NCBI GenBank assembly: GCA_034111085.1
Contig: JAWUXZ010000027.1
Span: 93,437-157,436, forward strand
Length of the DNA: 64,000 nt
Origin: Dinoroseobacter sp034111085
GTDB taxonomy: Bacteria; Pseudomonadota; Alphaproteobacteria; Rhodobacterales; Rhodobacteraceae
Direction: 5' to 3'
Shown here: positions 35,926-44,908 of the stretch, one piece after another
Numbering within the stretch: position 1 is the first letter of the stretch
Layout of the letters: every line of letters begins with the position of its first letter
The notes under the pieces: generated by a model
Seen by the model: only the letters and a program-made list of their open reading frames with translations
Databases searched by the model: none
Told to the model about the DNA's origin: nothing
Program-made: the position numbers and the translations under genes

Positions 35926-36107
35926 TGCAAATCCTTCCAGAACAACATCGCGCGCGTTACCGGATTTTGGAAAGACACGCAAGGTAAGGCGCGCGGTGTT
36001 GCGGTCCGGGGCGTGTTGGCGCAGGCTTGATGAAAGCCGGAATTATATCAGTAATGTCAGCGGTATGACGCTACTTTCGTGCCGCCATTAAGAGAAGCGA
36101 GAACGCC

Positions 36108-37349
36108 TTGTCTGAATTTGCTCTGAACGCCCGCGCCGCGACTGAGGCCATGCGCGCGCTGTTTCCGGCCACGCCGATGCAGCGCAATGCCTTCCTATCG
36201 GACCGGTTTAACGCTGAGATTTGGCTGAAGCGTGAGGACCTTTCCCCAGTCCGGTCCTATAAAATTCGTGGTGCCTATAATGCCTTGCGCAAACGGGTCG
36301 CAGACGGTCAAACGCGATTTGCTTGCGCTAGTGCAGGCAATCACGCGCAAGGTGTAGCCTATGTTTGCGCGCATTTGGGCGTGCACGGCGTGATTTTCAT
36401 GCCCGTTACGACCCCGCGACAGAAGATCGACAAAACGCGCGTGTTTGGCGGCGATGCGATCGAAATCCGGCTGGTGGGCGACTATTTCGACGACACGCTG
36501 GCGGCTGCTCAGGCGTATTGTGTCGAGATGGGCGCTCATTTTCTGTCGCCTTTTGATGATGATGACGTGATCGAAGGCCAGGCCTCCGTCGGCGTTGAAG
36601 TGTTGTCTGATCTGGTCGAGCGGCCTGATTTGGTGATCCTGCCTGTGGGCGGCGGTGGTTTGTCCTCGGGCATGCGTCGGTATTTTGACAGCCAAGCGCC
36701 GGAGACCGCGTTCCGCTTGGTCGAGCCCTCGGGCGCCATGTCGCTGGCCGCAGCCCTGCGCGCGGGCGAGCCTGTGACCCTGCCGGAAGTGGACAATTTT
36801 GTAGATGGCGCGGCGGTCGCACGGATCGGGGCAAAGAATTTCTCGATCCTGCGCAACACACCCCCGCATTATGTGTTGGCAGCGCCCGAGGACAGGATTT
36901 GCGCGACGATGATCGAGATGCTGAATGTCGAAGGCATCGTTCTGGAACCGGCAGGCGCACTGGCGGTGGATGTGCTGGACGATCTGCGCGATCAGATTGA
37001 AGGTAAGCGCGTTGTGTGCGTCACTTCCGGCGGGAATTTCGATTTTGAGCGGTTGCCAGAAGTCAAAGAACGCGCGCTGCGCCACACAGGGTTGAAGAAG
37101 TACTTTATTCTGCGGATGCCCCAACGCCCCGGCGCGCTGAAGGAGTTTTTGTCGTTTCTCGGTCCTGACGATGACATCGCCCGGTTTGAGTACTTGAAGA
37201 AGTCTGCGCGCAACTTCGGATCGGTTCTTCTGGGGATTGAAACCAAAGATGCCGACGCCTTCCCTGCCTTTTTTCAAAAGCTGGAGGCAGCAGGCTTTTC
37301 CTATCGTGACATCACCCGCGACCCGGTGTTGGCGGAGTTCTTGATCTAG
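36108..37349 (+). CDS. ilvA: Threonine ammonia-lyase (short form)
   Basis: PLP enzyme that deaminates threonine to 2-oxobutyrate, the first step to isoleucine; 413 residues, the short form with a single C-terminal ACT-like domain (FILRMPQRPGALKEFL onward). The PLP lysine is in SYKIRGAYNAL, with SAGNHAQGVA and the glycine-rich PVGGGGLSSG loop. The start is TTG at 36108; the residues it adds (before MRALFPATP) match the family's usual N-terminus. Its stop interlocks with the HPt gene in CTAG. Confidence 0.93.
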   Translation: MSEFALNARAATEAMRALFPATPMQRNAFLSDRFNAEIWLKREDLSPVRSYKIRGAYNALRKRVADGQTRFACASAGNHAQGVAYVCAHLGVHGVIFMPVTTPRQKIDKTRVFGGDAIEIRLVGDYFDDTLAAAQAYCVEMGAHFLSPFDDDDVIEGQASVGVEVLSDLVERPDLVILPVGGGGLSSGMRRYFDSQAPETAFRLVEPSGAMSLAAALRAGEPVTLPEVDNFVDGAAVARIGAKNFSILRNTPPHYVLAAPEDRICATMIEMLNVEGIVLEPAGALAVDVLDDLRDQIEGKRVVCVTSGGNFDFERLPEVKERALRHTGLKKYFILRMPQRPGALKEFLSFLGPDDDIARFEYLKKSARNFGSVLLGIETKDADAFPAFFQKLEAAGFSYRDITRDPVLAEFLI

Positions 37350-37657
37350 GCAGGCTGGGCAAACCCTTCGAGAAACGCTTTGCGTGAGGCATCAAACTGC
37401 GTCACGATTTTAGCTAGGTTAAGTGTATCTGGTGCCCGCTCAGCCGCGCTGCATGTCGCTCCAAGCGCGCCAAAACCCATGTTTAGCGAAGCTCCTTTCA
37501 GGAAGTGCAGGAACTCGGGCAGCGCAGCAGGCTCGGCCCCACATCTTAGCGGATCAATAGCTTCGGCCATTTCGTACAGAAAGATATCAGCAATTTCCAA
37601 CAAATCCTCCTCACCCACTTCATCTCGAAGCTCGCCAACGCGGGTCCAGTCGATCAT
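37346..37657 (-). CDS. Histidine phosphotransfer (HPt) protein
   Basis: A 103-residue single-domain HPt protein. The phosphorylatable His is His51 in FLHFLKGASLNMGFG, a good match to HxLKGxxxxxG. Such proteins carry phosphate between a hybrid kinase and a response regulator. It diverges from the response regulator-phosphatase at 37783 across a 125-bp gap, making that protein its likely partner. No kinase gene lies nearby. Confidence 0.85.
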   Translation of the reverse strand: MIDWTRVGELRDEVGEEDLLEIADIFLYEMAEAIDPLRCGAEPAALPEFLHFLKGASLNMGFGALGATCSAAERAPDTLNLAKIVTQFDASRKAFLEGFAQPA

Positions 37658-37782
37658 ATTTGTAGTCCTTCTTGCATCACACGATCTTTAGCGCAGGAGC
37701 GTTGCAATTTCGTTAAGCGGTGTATTCACGACTCCTTAAGACATTCCGAACCATGGTGCCGCTGGGGCTGAGGGTTAGTGTA

Positions 37783-39174
37783 ATGAACGTGAATACGACG
37801 AAACAAGCAGAGCCACCGGATATGGACTTGGACAGAATATCGCAAACCACTCCGGATGGTGAGCCGCTCGATGCCACCAAGATATTGCGGTCGATTTTGG
37901 TGGTCGACGACAGCGCAGCGCAGCGGCGGCTTATGACGACGACGCTCAGGCGGCGCGGCTACCGCGTACAGGAAGCGGCCAGCGGGCAGGAAGCCTTGGC
38001 GCTATCGAAAACCTCGCCATTTGATCTAGTGATCAGCGACTGGATGATGCCCGAAATGGACGGTTTGGCTCTGTGCAGGCATCTACGCGACATCCAGACG
38101 GATGATTACCTCTATTTCATTCTGCTGACCTCGAAGAACGAGAAGGCAGAAATTGCCACTGGGCTTGATGCTGGGGCAGATGATTTTCTAGTAAAGCCAG
38201 TCAATGGGACTGAGCTTGATGCACGGATCAGGGCGGGCGCGCGCGTTGTTGCCTTGCACCGGGCCATCGTCCAGAAAAGCGATATTGCCAACAAGGCGCT
38301 TTTGGAATTGCGATCCGTATACAGTGAGATCGAACGGGACTTGCGCCAAGCCAAGGTGCTGCAACAAACACTGTTGCGGACTAAGGATGCCCAGATCGGA
38401 CCTGCGCATGTGTGCATGATGCTTGAGGCATGTGGCCATGTTGGCGGTGATCTTGTTGGCTTTTTTCCTATCAGCACAGCAGAGCTTGGGGTTTTCGCGC
38501 TCGACGTGTCTGGCCATGGCATCAGCGCCGCTTTACTGACAGCGCGCCTCGCTGGCCTGCTGTCTGGCACCACTCCGGGTCAGAACTTGGCGATTGCCGA
38601 GGACGCCAATGGCAGGCCAGTTGCGCGTGACCTGGGGCAAGTGATGGGAGATATGAATGCGCTGATGCTGCGCGAGATGGAAACAGATCACTATGCGACC
38701 TTGTTTCTTGCCGTGCTGAACATGCGCACGGGCTGGCTGAGCGCCGCACAAGCCGGGCATCCTGCAGGGCTTTTGTTGCGCGAAAAGGGCCGAGTGCAGC
38801 GGCTGGGCACCGGAGGGCTGCCCATCGGACTTATTGAGGGGGCCGAGTTTTCAAGCTTCCGCGCGAGGATGCGACCCGGCGATAGACTTCTGCTAACCTC
38901 AGACGGGATTACTGAGGCCAGCGGTGAAGGTGGCGTTATGTTCGAAACCGCAGGTCTAGCGAGGTGGGCTCAATCTAATTCAGATCTTGAGACAGCAGAG
39001 GTTTTGCCGAAGCTGGTCGAAGACACCCGCCGCTTTTCTGGGCGCGCGCGTTTTGAGGATGATGTGTCTGCGCTTGTGCTGGATTTCCAACGCAAGGGGC
39101 GCGGAGCTGATTTAACGCAATCGCCTATGGCGCGTGAATTCCCTGACGAAATGCCGATCACCTTCGTTGTCTAG
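37783..39174 (+). CDS. Response regulator with PP2C (SpoIIE-type) phosphatase
   Basis: A 463-residue fusion. An N-terminal receiver domain (VVDDSAAQR acidic pocket, phosphoacceptor Asp86 in SDWMMPEMDG, conserved Lys in FLVKPVN) is joined by a coiled coil (SEIERDLRQAKVLQQTLL) to a C-terminal SpoIIE/PP2C phosphatase (GGDLVGFF, DVSGHGISAALL, TSDGITEA). This architecture, as in RsbU/RssB-like proteins, dephosphorylates anti-anti-sigma factors, so it probably links a two-component input to a partner-switching stress response. ATG at 37783 has GAGGG 9 bases upstream; earlier starts are possible. The last 63 bp overlap the convergent NUDIX gene. Confidence 0.88.
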   Translation: MNVNTTKQAEPPDMDLDRISQTTPDGEPLDATKILRSILVVDDSAAQRRLMTTTLRRRGYRVQEAASGQEALALSKTSPFDLVISDWMMPEMDGLALCRHLRDIQTDDYLYFILLTSKNEKAEIATGLDAGADDFLVKPVNGTELDARIRAGARVVALHRAIVQKSDIANKALLELRSVYSEIERDLRQAKVLQQTLLRTKDAQIGPAHVCMMLEACGHVGGDLVGFFPISTAELGVFALDVSGHGISAALLTARLAGLLSGTTPGQNLAIAEDANGRPVARDLGQVMGDMNALMLREMETDHYATLFLAVLNMRTGWLSAAQAGHPAGLLLREKGRVQRLGTGGLPIGLIEGAEFSSFRARMRPGDRLLLTSDGITEASGEGGVMFETAGLARWAQSNSDLETAEVLPKLVEDTRRFSGRARFEDDVSALVLDFQRKGRGADLTQSPMAREFPDEMPITFVV

Positions 39175-39564
39175 CAGATCAGCGGCACCTGCCAGCGGCG
39201 CCCATATGGCGGTATGGTGCGGCTCGGTCGGCTGGCTGATCCGCAGCGTCGGGCGCGCTAGATAGATGTTGCACAGCTTCTCCGCCCAATAACCGTAGTC
39301 CGGCAAATAGGTGAAGCGTCGAAACGCGCCTAGCCTGCGCGCCGGACCAATCGCCCACCCGGTTTCCTCGCGGACTTCACGGTGTAGCGCACGGCCCGGA
39401 TGCTCGCCCGGATCAATGCCGCCACCGGGCAGTTGCATTTCGGGCGTCGGACGTGATTGGTGGGTCAATAAAACCTCGCCTCCACGCACCAAAAGAACGT
39501 ACACACCAGGGCGCAAACGGTACCTGATTTCGCGGCGCACAGGCTCGCCAAAGCGTCGGATCAT
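39112..39564 (-). CDS. NUDIX hydrolase
   Basis: A 150-residue NUDIX hydrolase with box GGGIDPGEHPGRALHREVREETGW, matching Gx5Ex7REUxEExGU. The substrate is unknown. Start at 39564 has GGGAGGAAA just upstream. The 3' end runs 63 bp antisense into the PP2C gene, unusually long for this compact region. Confidence 0.88.
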   Translation of the reverse strand: MIRRFGEPVRREIRYRLRPGVYVLLVRGGEVLLTHQSRPTPEMQLPGGGIDPGEHPGRALHREVREETGWAIGPARRLGAFRRFTYLPDYGYWAEKLCNIYLARPTLRISQPTEPHHTAIWAPLAGAADLLDNEGDRHFVREFTRHRRLR

Positions 39565-39664
39565 GTTTCCTCCCGGCTCGTGGGCTTGGAGACGGCGCGC
39601 GCCACCTCTATATAGCGACGCTAAGCCAAGACTCTGCACACCAAAAGCCCCACACGGAACTTCC

Positions 39665-40666
39665 ATGACAATTGCCACGAAACTCGCCTGGGACGATACC
39701 GTCCTGCCATTTCAACTCGACAAGTCTGACGTTCGGGGGCGCGTGGCGCGCCTTGATGGCGTGCTTGATCAAGTGCTCGCACAGCACGACTACCCCCCGG
39801 ATGTCGAAGCGCTTGTGGCCGAAGCTGCCCTGCTGACCGCGATGATTGGTCAAACGATCAAGCTGCGATGGAAGCTGTCGATCCAAATACGCGGCGATGG
39901 CCCGGTGCGTTTGATTGCGACCGATTACTATGGTCCGCAAGCTGAGGGTGCGGCCGGGCGCGTGCGTGCTTACGCTAGCTATGATGCTGACAAATTGGTC
40001 GAAGGCGGTAAGCCTTTTGACCTGATAGGAGGCGGGTATTTCGCAATCTTGATCGATCAGGGCAGCGATATGGTGCCTTATCAAGGCATCACACCCATTG
40101 CGGGCGGGTCGCTGTCAGCCTGCGCCGAAACATATTTTGCGCAATCCGAGCAGTTACCAACGCGCTTCTCGCTGGCTTTTGGGCGCAATCAAGTGCCGGG
40201 CGAGGACGAAAGTTGGCGTGCGGGCGGCGTCATGTTGCAGGTTATGCCGAAAGCCTCGCCCCTTGCTGCGGCCCAAGAAGGCAGCGGCGAAGCGGGTCTT
40301 TTGCAATCGGGTGACATCCTCGAGGGTGACGAGGACGAGAATTGGCGCCGTGCCAATATTCTGCTCGACACCGTGGATACGCTTGAACTGGTCGGGCCGA
40401 GTGTTTCGCCTACAGACCTGCTTTTGCGGCTGTTCCACGATGAGGAGCCGCGTGTGTTTGATGCCCAGCCTGTGCATTTTGGCTGCACATGCTCGGGCGA
40501 CCGCGTGCGTCAAAGCCTGTCGATATATTCGGCAAAGGACATCTCAACAATGACCACTGATGAGGGCGTTGTGACGGCGGATTGTCAGTTCTGCGGCGCG
40601 CATTACACGTTTGATCCAAAAACCTTGGGGTTTGAGGCGGAAGGGGCGGAGGGTGACGTATCCTGA
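39665..40666 (+). CDS. hslO: Redox-regulated chaperone Hsp33
   Basis: A 333-residue holdase activated by oxidation. The C-terminal zinc switch is present: GCTCSGDR then ADCQFCG, giving CxC and CxxC. The ATG at 39665 is used; an upstream extension is antisense to the NUDIX gene. The 3' end overlaps the next NUDIX gene by 14 bp. Confidence 0.95.
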   Translation: MTIATKLAWDDTVLPFQLDKSDVRGRVARLDGVLDQVLAQHDYPPDVEALVAEAALLTAMIGQTIKLRWKLSIQIRGDGPVRLIATDYYGPQAEGAAGRVRAYASYDADKLVEGGKPFDLIGGGYFAILIDQGSDMVPYQGITPIAGGSLSACAETYFAQSEQLPTRFSLAFGRNQVPGEDESWRAGGVMLQVMPKASPLAAAQEGSGEAGLLQSGDILEGDEDENWRRANILLDTVDTLELVGPSVSPTDLLLRLFHDEEPRVFDAQPVHFGCTCSGDRVRQSLSIYSAKDISTMTTDEGVVTADCQFCGAHYTFDPKTLGFEAEGAEGDVS

Positions 40667-41252
40667 CCTGATCGCGCGGCTTGAGACGGCATTGGCTCAG
40701 CCGGGCACGCCGACCTCGGACTTCGATTTGAACCCAGATATCGTGCTGCCGCCCGGCCGTGCCCCGCGCCCAGCGGCGGTGTTAATTGCGATTGAACGCA
40801 CCGCCAGCGGGGGGCGGGTGCTGTTGACCAAACGCTCGTCCAAGTTAAAGCACCATCCGGGGCAGATCGCGTTTCCAGGCGGCAAGCTGGACCCGGATGA
40901 CGCGGACCTACAGGCCGCTGCCTTGCGCGAAGCGTGGGAGGAGGTTGGCTTGCCGCCACAGAAGGTTCGGATCATCGGGCAATTGCCCTGTCACGAGACG
41001 GTAACAGGCTTCCAAGTGACCCCTTTTGTGGCGGAGCTTCGCGGGCCGTTCATCCCTGTTGCTGAGGCTGGCGAGGTCGAGGATGTGTTCACCGTCCCGC
41101 TGGCTCACCTCCTTGATCGTGCCCAATTTACGATCGAAAAACGGCGGTGGCGCGGTGTTTGGCGGCAGTACTATGCTGTGCCTTACGGACCATATTATAC
41201 GTGGGGGGCGACGGCGCGGATGCTGCGCAATCTGGCGGAAATGGCGGCGTAA
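40653..41252 (+). CDS. CoA pyrophosphatase-like NUDIX hydrolase
   Basis: A 199-residue NUDIX protein of the YeaB/NudL (CoA diphosphatase) type: the NuCoA block LTKRSSKLKHHPGQIAFPGGK precedes the NUDIX box GGKLDPDDADLQAAALREAWEEVG. GTG at 40653, next to GCGGAGG. In the operon hslO-nudL-cca; cca begins 2 bp after its stop. Confidence 0.88.
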   Translation: MTYPDLIARLETALAQPGTPTSDFDLNPDIVLPPGRAPRPAAVLIAIERTASGGRVLLTKRSSKLKHHPGQIAFPGGKLDPDDADLQAAALREAWEEVGLPPQKVRIIGQLPCHETVTGFQVTPFVAELRGPFIPVAEAGEVEDVFTVPLAHLLDRAQFTIEKRRWRGVWRQYYAVPYGPYYTWGATARMLRNLAEMAA

Positions 41253-41254
41253 CG

Positions 41255-42400
41255 ATGCGGATTGATCTCAGCGAAATGGTTGGCACCGAAGTCTTGGCGC
41301 TCCTGACGAAGGCGGGGCATCAGGCCTATGTCGTGGGTGGCCCTGTGCGCAACGCGCTGCTGGGCGTCGATGTCAGCGATCTGGATGTTGCAACTGATGC
41401 GCGGCCCGAGCGGGTAATGGCGTTGGCAAAGACTGCCGGCTTGAAGGCCGTTCCGACTGGTATTGATCACGGCACAGTCACGGTTGTCATTGCGGGCGTT
41501 GGGGTTGAGGTCACGACCTTCCGCCGCGATGTGGCGACCGATGGGCGGCGCGCCGTTGTGGCGTTCTCTGACAATATCGAGGATGACGCGCGGCGGCGTG
41601 ATTTCACGATGAACGCGCTCTATGCAGATGCGAATGGCGATGTGCTGGACCCGCTTGGTGGGCTGGCTGATTTGCGGGCACGGCGGGTGCGGTTCATTGA
41701 TGACGCGTCTCAGCGTATTCGCGAAGATTACCTGCGCATCCTGCGGTTTTTCCGGTTCTTTGCATGGTACGGCGATCAGGTTGAAGGGCTAGACCCTGAC
41801 GGGCTTGCCGCCTGTGCAGAGCTTGCAGATGGCGTTGAGGCGCTGTCGAAAGAACGTATCGGCGCTGAAATGCTGAAATTGCTCGGCGCGCCGGGTCCGG
41901 TTCAGGCGGTGGCTGCGATGGCGCAAAGCGGAGTGCTGATGCGGGTGCTTCCCGGGGCCTCAGTCGGGGTTTTGGCGGTTTTGGTGTATCTGGAAGCCGA
42001 GCATAACGTCGCGCCGGACCCATTGCGGCGCCTCGCTGCGCTGGGAGGCGTAGAAATCGGAAAGCTGTTTAGACTATCAAAAAAACAAATTATCGGTTTG
42101 CATACAATGCGGACCGATCTGGAATCGACGCGTTTAGCGCACCATCTTGGCTATCTATTTGGCTTTGAGCGCGCCCGTGACATCATTTTTCTGCGCGCAG
42201 CCGCGTTTGAACAGCCCGTATGTCAAGAAGACCTGGTCAAAGTAGCGCTCGGCGCATCTTCCAAATTCCCCTTACGCGCCGCCGACCTGCCGCATCTGAA
42301 AGGGCCAGCGCTGGGCAAAGCCCTCAAGGCGGCTGAGGGCGAATGGATCGCCTCGGAATTTACGCTTCCCAAAGACGCGTTGATCGCCAAATCGCGTTGA
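41255..42400 (+). CDS. cca: CCA tRNA nucleotidyltransferase / poly(A) polymerase family
   Basis: Class II nucleotidyltransferase of 381 residues. VVGGPVRNALLGVDVSDLDVATDA contains the GG and DxD catalytic motifs, RRRDFTMNALY is the second block and EDYLRILRFFRFF the third. Alphaproteobacteria have one such gene that adds CCA to tRNA, so that is the likely role, but poly(A) polymerase activity cannot be excluded from sequence. Confidence 0.9.
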   Translation: MRIDLSEMVGTEVLALLTKAGHQAYVVGGPVRNALLGVDVSDLDVATDARPERVMALAKTAGLKAVPTGIDHGTVTVVIAGVGVEVTTFRRDVATDGRRAVVAFSDNIEDDARRRDFTMNALYADANGDVLDPLGGLADLRARRVRFIDDASQRIREDYLRILRFFRFFAWYGDQVEGLDPDGLAACAELADGVEALSKERIGAEMLKLLGAPGPVQAVAAMAQSGVLMRVLPGASVGVLAVLVYLEAEHNVAPDPLRRLAALGGVEIGKLFRLSKKQIIGLHTMRTDLESTRLAHHLGYLFGFERARDIIFLRAAAFEQPVCQEDLVKVALGASSKFPLRAADLPHLKGPALGKALKAAEGEWIASEFTLPKDALIAKSR

Positions 42401-42433
42401 CAGGGAAATGAATTTGAAGCCTTCTCACCCGCC

Positions 42434-43018
42434 ATGATGTTTGATCCTCTTTACGCCTTTGTCTTTGCGGGCCTGTTCTCGCCCGGCCCCAATGTCATCT
42501 TGTTGACCGCCTCAGGGGCGCGCTTCGGCTTTCGCCCGACCTTGCCGCATGTGCTCGGCGTTGCGGTTGGCGTTGGCATCACGTCGGGGTTGACCGCATT
42601 CGGTATGGGCGCGCTGTTGCTGGCGATGCCGAACCTAACCTTGGTGCTGAAATTCGTAGCGGCAGGCTGGATCTTGTGGATGGCCTACAAGCTGGCGACT
42701 GCGGCGAAAGCGCAATCGCAAACCGCGGGCGACAAACCGTGGACGTTCTTTCAAGCGGTGCTGTTACAGTGGGTGAACCCCAAGGTCTGGGCCATCGCGC
42801 TTGCAGCGTCCGTGGGCTACACCGCTGGCTTGCCCCCGGTGCAAGAGGCCGCGCGATTGGCGAGCGCATTTTCGGGCATTAACCTGTTTGTGTGCCTGTT
42901 TTGGACCTTCGCTGGATCACTGCTGACGTACCTGCTGACCTCCGACAAAGCATGGAGCGTGTTTAACGGGGTTATGGCCGCATTTCTGGCGGCCTCGGCT
43001 ATTATGGTCTTTCTCTAG
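42434..43018 (+). CDS. LysE/RhtB-family exporter
   Basis: A 194-residue inner-membrane protein of the LysE superfamily of amino-acid exporters. The family's SPGPN motif is at about residues 16-20, followed by GARFGFRPTLPHVLGVAVGV, and about six hydrophobic segments are visible. The exported substrate is unknown. Confidence 0.9.
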   Translation: MMFDPLYAFVFAGLFSPGPNVILLTASGARFGFRPTLPHVLGVAVGVGITSGLTAFGMGALLLAMPNLTLVLKFVAAGWILWMAYKLATAAKAQSQTAGDKPWTFFQAVLLQWVNPKVWAIALAASVGYTAGLPPVQEAARLASAFSGINLFVCLFWTFAGSLLTYLLTSDKAWSVFNGVMAAFLAASAIMVFL

Positions 43019-43054
43019 TCAGCGACCTATATGACCGGGGCAAGGAGTTCCCCG

Positions 43055-44908
43055 ATGTTCCGGTTTTTACAAAATCTCGTAGACCCGTATGTGGACTACG
43101 CGCCCAATGACCGCCCGCCGACGCGGATGTGGCCGTTTTTCGTGGAGTACGCACAACCCTTCAAGAGATTGTTCGCGGTCGCTGGCGTTTTGTCAGTGGC
43201 AACGGCGGTGATCGAGATTGGCTTGATTTACTACATGGGCCGCGTCGTGGACTTGCTGGACACGTCGGAGCCGGCAGAGTTTTTTGCCACTCATGGAACT
43301 GAGTTGGTCATTATTGCTTTGTTCATCCTGATCTTGCGGCCCGTGGTGCAAGCGCTGGGCACGGTTTTGCTGAACAACGCGATCTTGCCGAACTTTGGTG
43401 CGCTCGTGCGGTGGCGGGCGCATGCACAGGTGTTGCGCCAATCGGTCGGCTGGTTTGAGGGCGACTTTGCAGGCCGCATCGCCAACCGGATTATGCAGAC
43501 GCCGGGGGCTGCGGGCGACGCGGTGTTTCAGGTGTTCGACGCGCTGTCCTATGCGATTGCCTACCTGATTGGGGCGATTTTGCTGTTGTCGGTCGCGGAC
43601 CCTCGGCTCGCGCTTCCGATTGCGGTCTGGTTCGCGCTGTATTTGTGGCTGGTGCTGTGGACGGTGAAACGGATTGGGCCAGCAAGCAAGGCCAGCTCGG
43701 ACGCGCGGTCGATGGTGACGGGGCGTGTTGTCGACGCTTATACCAACATCCATTCGGTTAAAATGTTCGCCCATCACGATCTTGAGTTGTCCTACGCCAA
43801 GGAGGGGATTGAGCATACCCGCCGTACGTTTGGCGCAGAAATGCGGCTGTTTTCGATCATGGATATGTGTCTGGTGTTCCTCAACGGGTTCCTGATCGTC
43901 GCTGTGGTTGGCTGGGCGATTTGGCTCTGGAGCGTCGACCAATCTAGCGTTGGCGTAGTTGCAGCCGCGATTGCACTGACGCTTCGGCTGAACGCAATGA
44001 CTGGCTGGATCATGTGGTCGGTCAGCACGTTCTTCCGGGCGCTGGGCGTTGTGTCCGAGGGGATGGAGACGATCAGCGCGCCGATCAAGCTGGTGGACGC
44101 ACCGGATGCCAAGAGGCTTGAAATGCGTGAAGGTCGGATCACGCTGGACGCCCTGACACATCACTATGGACGTAGCTATGGTGGACTTGAGGGGCTGAGC
44201 CTTGATCTAGAGCCGGGTCAAAAGGTTGGTCTTGTTGGGCGCTCCGGCGCTGGCAAATCGACTTTGGTGAAGCTGTTGCTGCGGTTTTATGATGCCGATA
44301 AGGGGCGCATTTTAATCGACGAGCAAGACATTGCGCTGGTTACGCAAGACAGTTTGCGCGCCCAGATCGGGATGGTGCAGCAAGACAGTGCATTGCTGCA
44401 CCGGTCTGTGCGCGACAACATTCTGTACGGACGCCCCGATGCGAGCGAGGCTGAGATGCTGAAGGCGGCCGAGCGCGCGGAGGCCCATGAGTTCATCCTT
44501 GATCTGGAAGACCCGCAAGGGCGTACCGGATACGAGGCCCATGTCGGCGAGCGCGGCGTGAAGTTGTCGGGCGGACAGCGCCAACGGGTCACACTGGCGC
44601 GGGTGATCCTGAAGAACGCGCCGATCTTGGTGCTAGACGAAGCGACGAGCGCGCTGGATTCCGAAGTTGAGGCCGCGATTCTAGAAACGCTTTATGGTGT
44701 GATGGAAGGCAAAACCGTGATCGCGATTGCGCACCGTCTTAGCACGATCGCGCGGATGGACCGGATTTTGGTCTTGGAAGATGGCAAGATTGCTGAAGAC
44801 GGAACCCACGCGGAATTGCTGGCCATGGGCGGGCTTTATGCCGGGTTCTGGCAGCGTCAATCGGGCGGCTTCATCGGAACTGAGACGACATCGGAGGCAA
44901 CCTCGTGA
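43055..44908 (+). CDS. ABC exporter, permease/ATPase half-transporter 1
   Basis: A 617-residue half-transporter: six-helix ABC transmembrane domain (residues about 30-330) then an ATPase domain with Walker A GRSGAGKST, signature LSGGQRQRV and Walker B ILVLDEATSALD. AAGGAG precedes the ATG at 43055 by 8 bases. The next gene, a paralogue, overlaps by 4 bp, so the two probably form a heterodimeric exporter of the MsbA/lipid-drug type. Substrate unknown. Confidence 0.92.
   Translation: MFRFLQNLVDPYVDYAPNDRPPTRMWPFFVEYAQPFKRLFAVAGVLSVATAVIEIGLIYYMGRVVDLLDTSEPAEFFATHGTELVIIALFILILRPVVQALGTVLLNNAILPNFGALVRWRAHAQVLRQSVGWFEGDFAGRIANRIMQTPGAAGDAVFQVFDALSYAIAYLIGAILLLSVADPRLALPIAVWFALYLWLVLWTVKRIGPASKASSDARSMVTGRVVDAYTNIHSVKMFAHHDLELSYAKEGIEHTRRTFGAEMRLFSIMDMCLVFLNGFLIVAVVGWAIWLWSVDQSSVGVVAAAIALTLRLNAMTGWIMWSVSTFFRALGVVSEGMETISAPIKLVDAPDAKRLEMREGRITLDALTHHYGRSYGGLEGLSLDLEPGQKVGLVGRSGAGKSTLVKLLLRFYDADKGRILIDEQDIALVTQDSLRAQIGMVQQDSALLHRSVRDNILYGRPDASEAEMLKAAERAEAHEFILDLEDPQGRTGYEAHVGERGVKLSGGQRQRVTLARVILKNAPILVLDEATSALDSEVEAAILETLYGVMEGKTVIAIAHRLSTIARMDRILVLEDGKIAEDGTHAELLAMGGLYAGFWQRQSGGFIGTETTSEATS

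Noticed and set aside
36195..37277. Minus-strand open frame of 360 codons
   Set aside because: Antisense to ilvA; no family-like motif and no ribosome-binding site.
43193..44164. Minus-strand open frame of 323 codons
   Set aside because: Antisense to the ABC exporter; composition (Arg/His/Gln-rich) typical of shadows.
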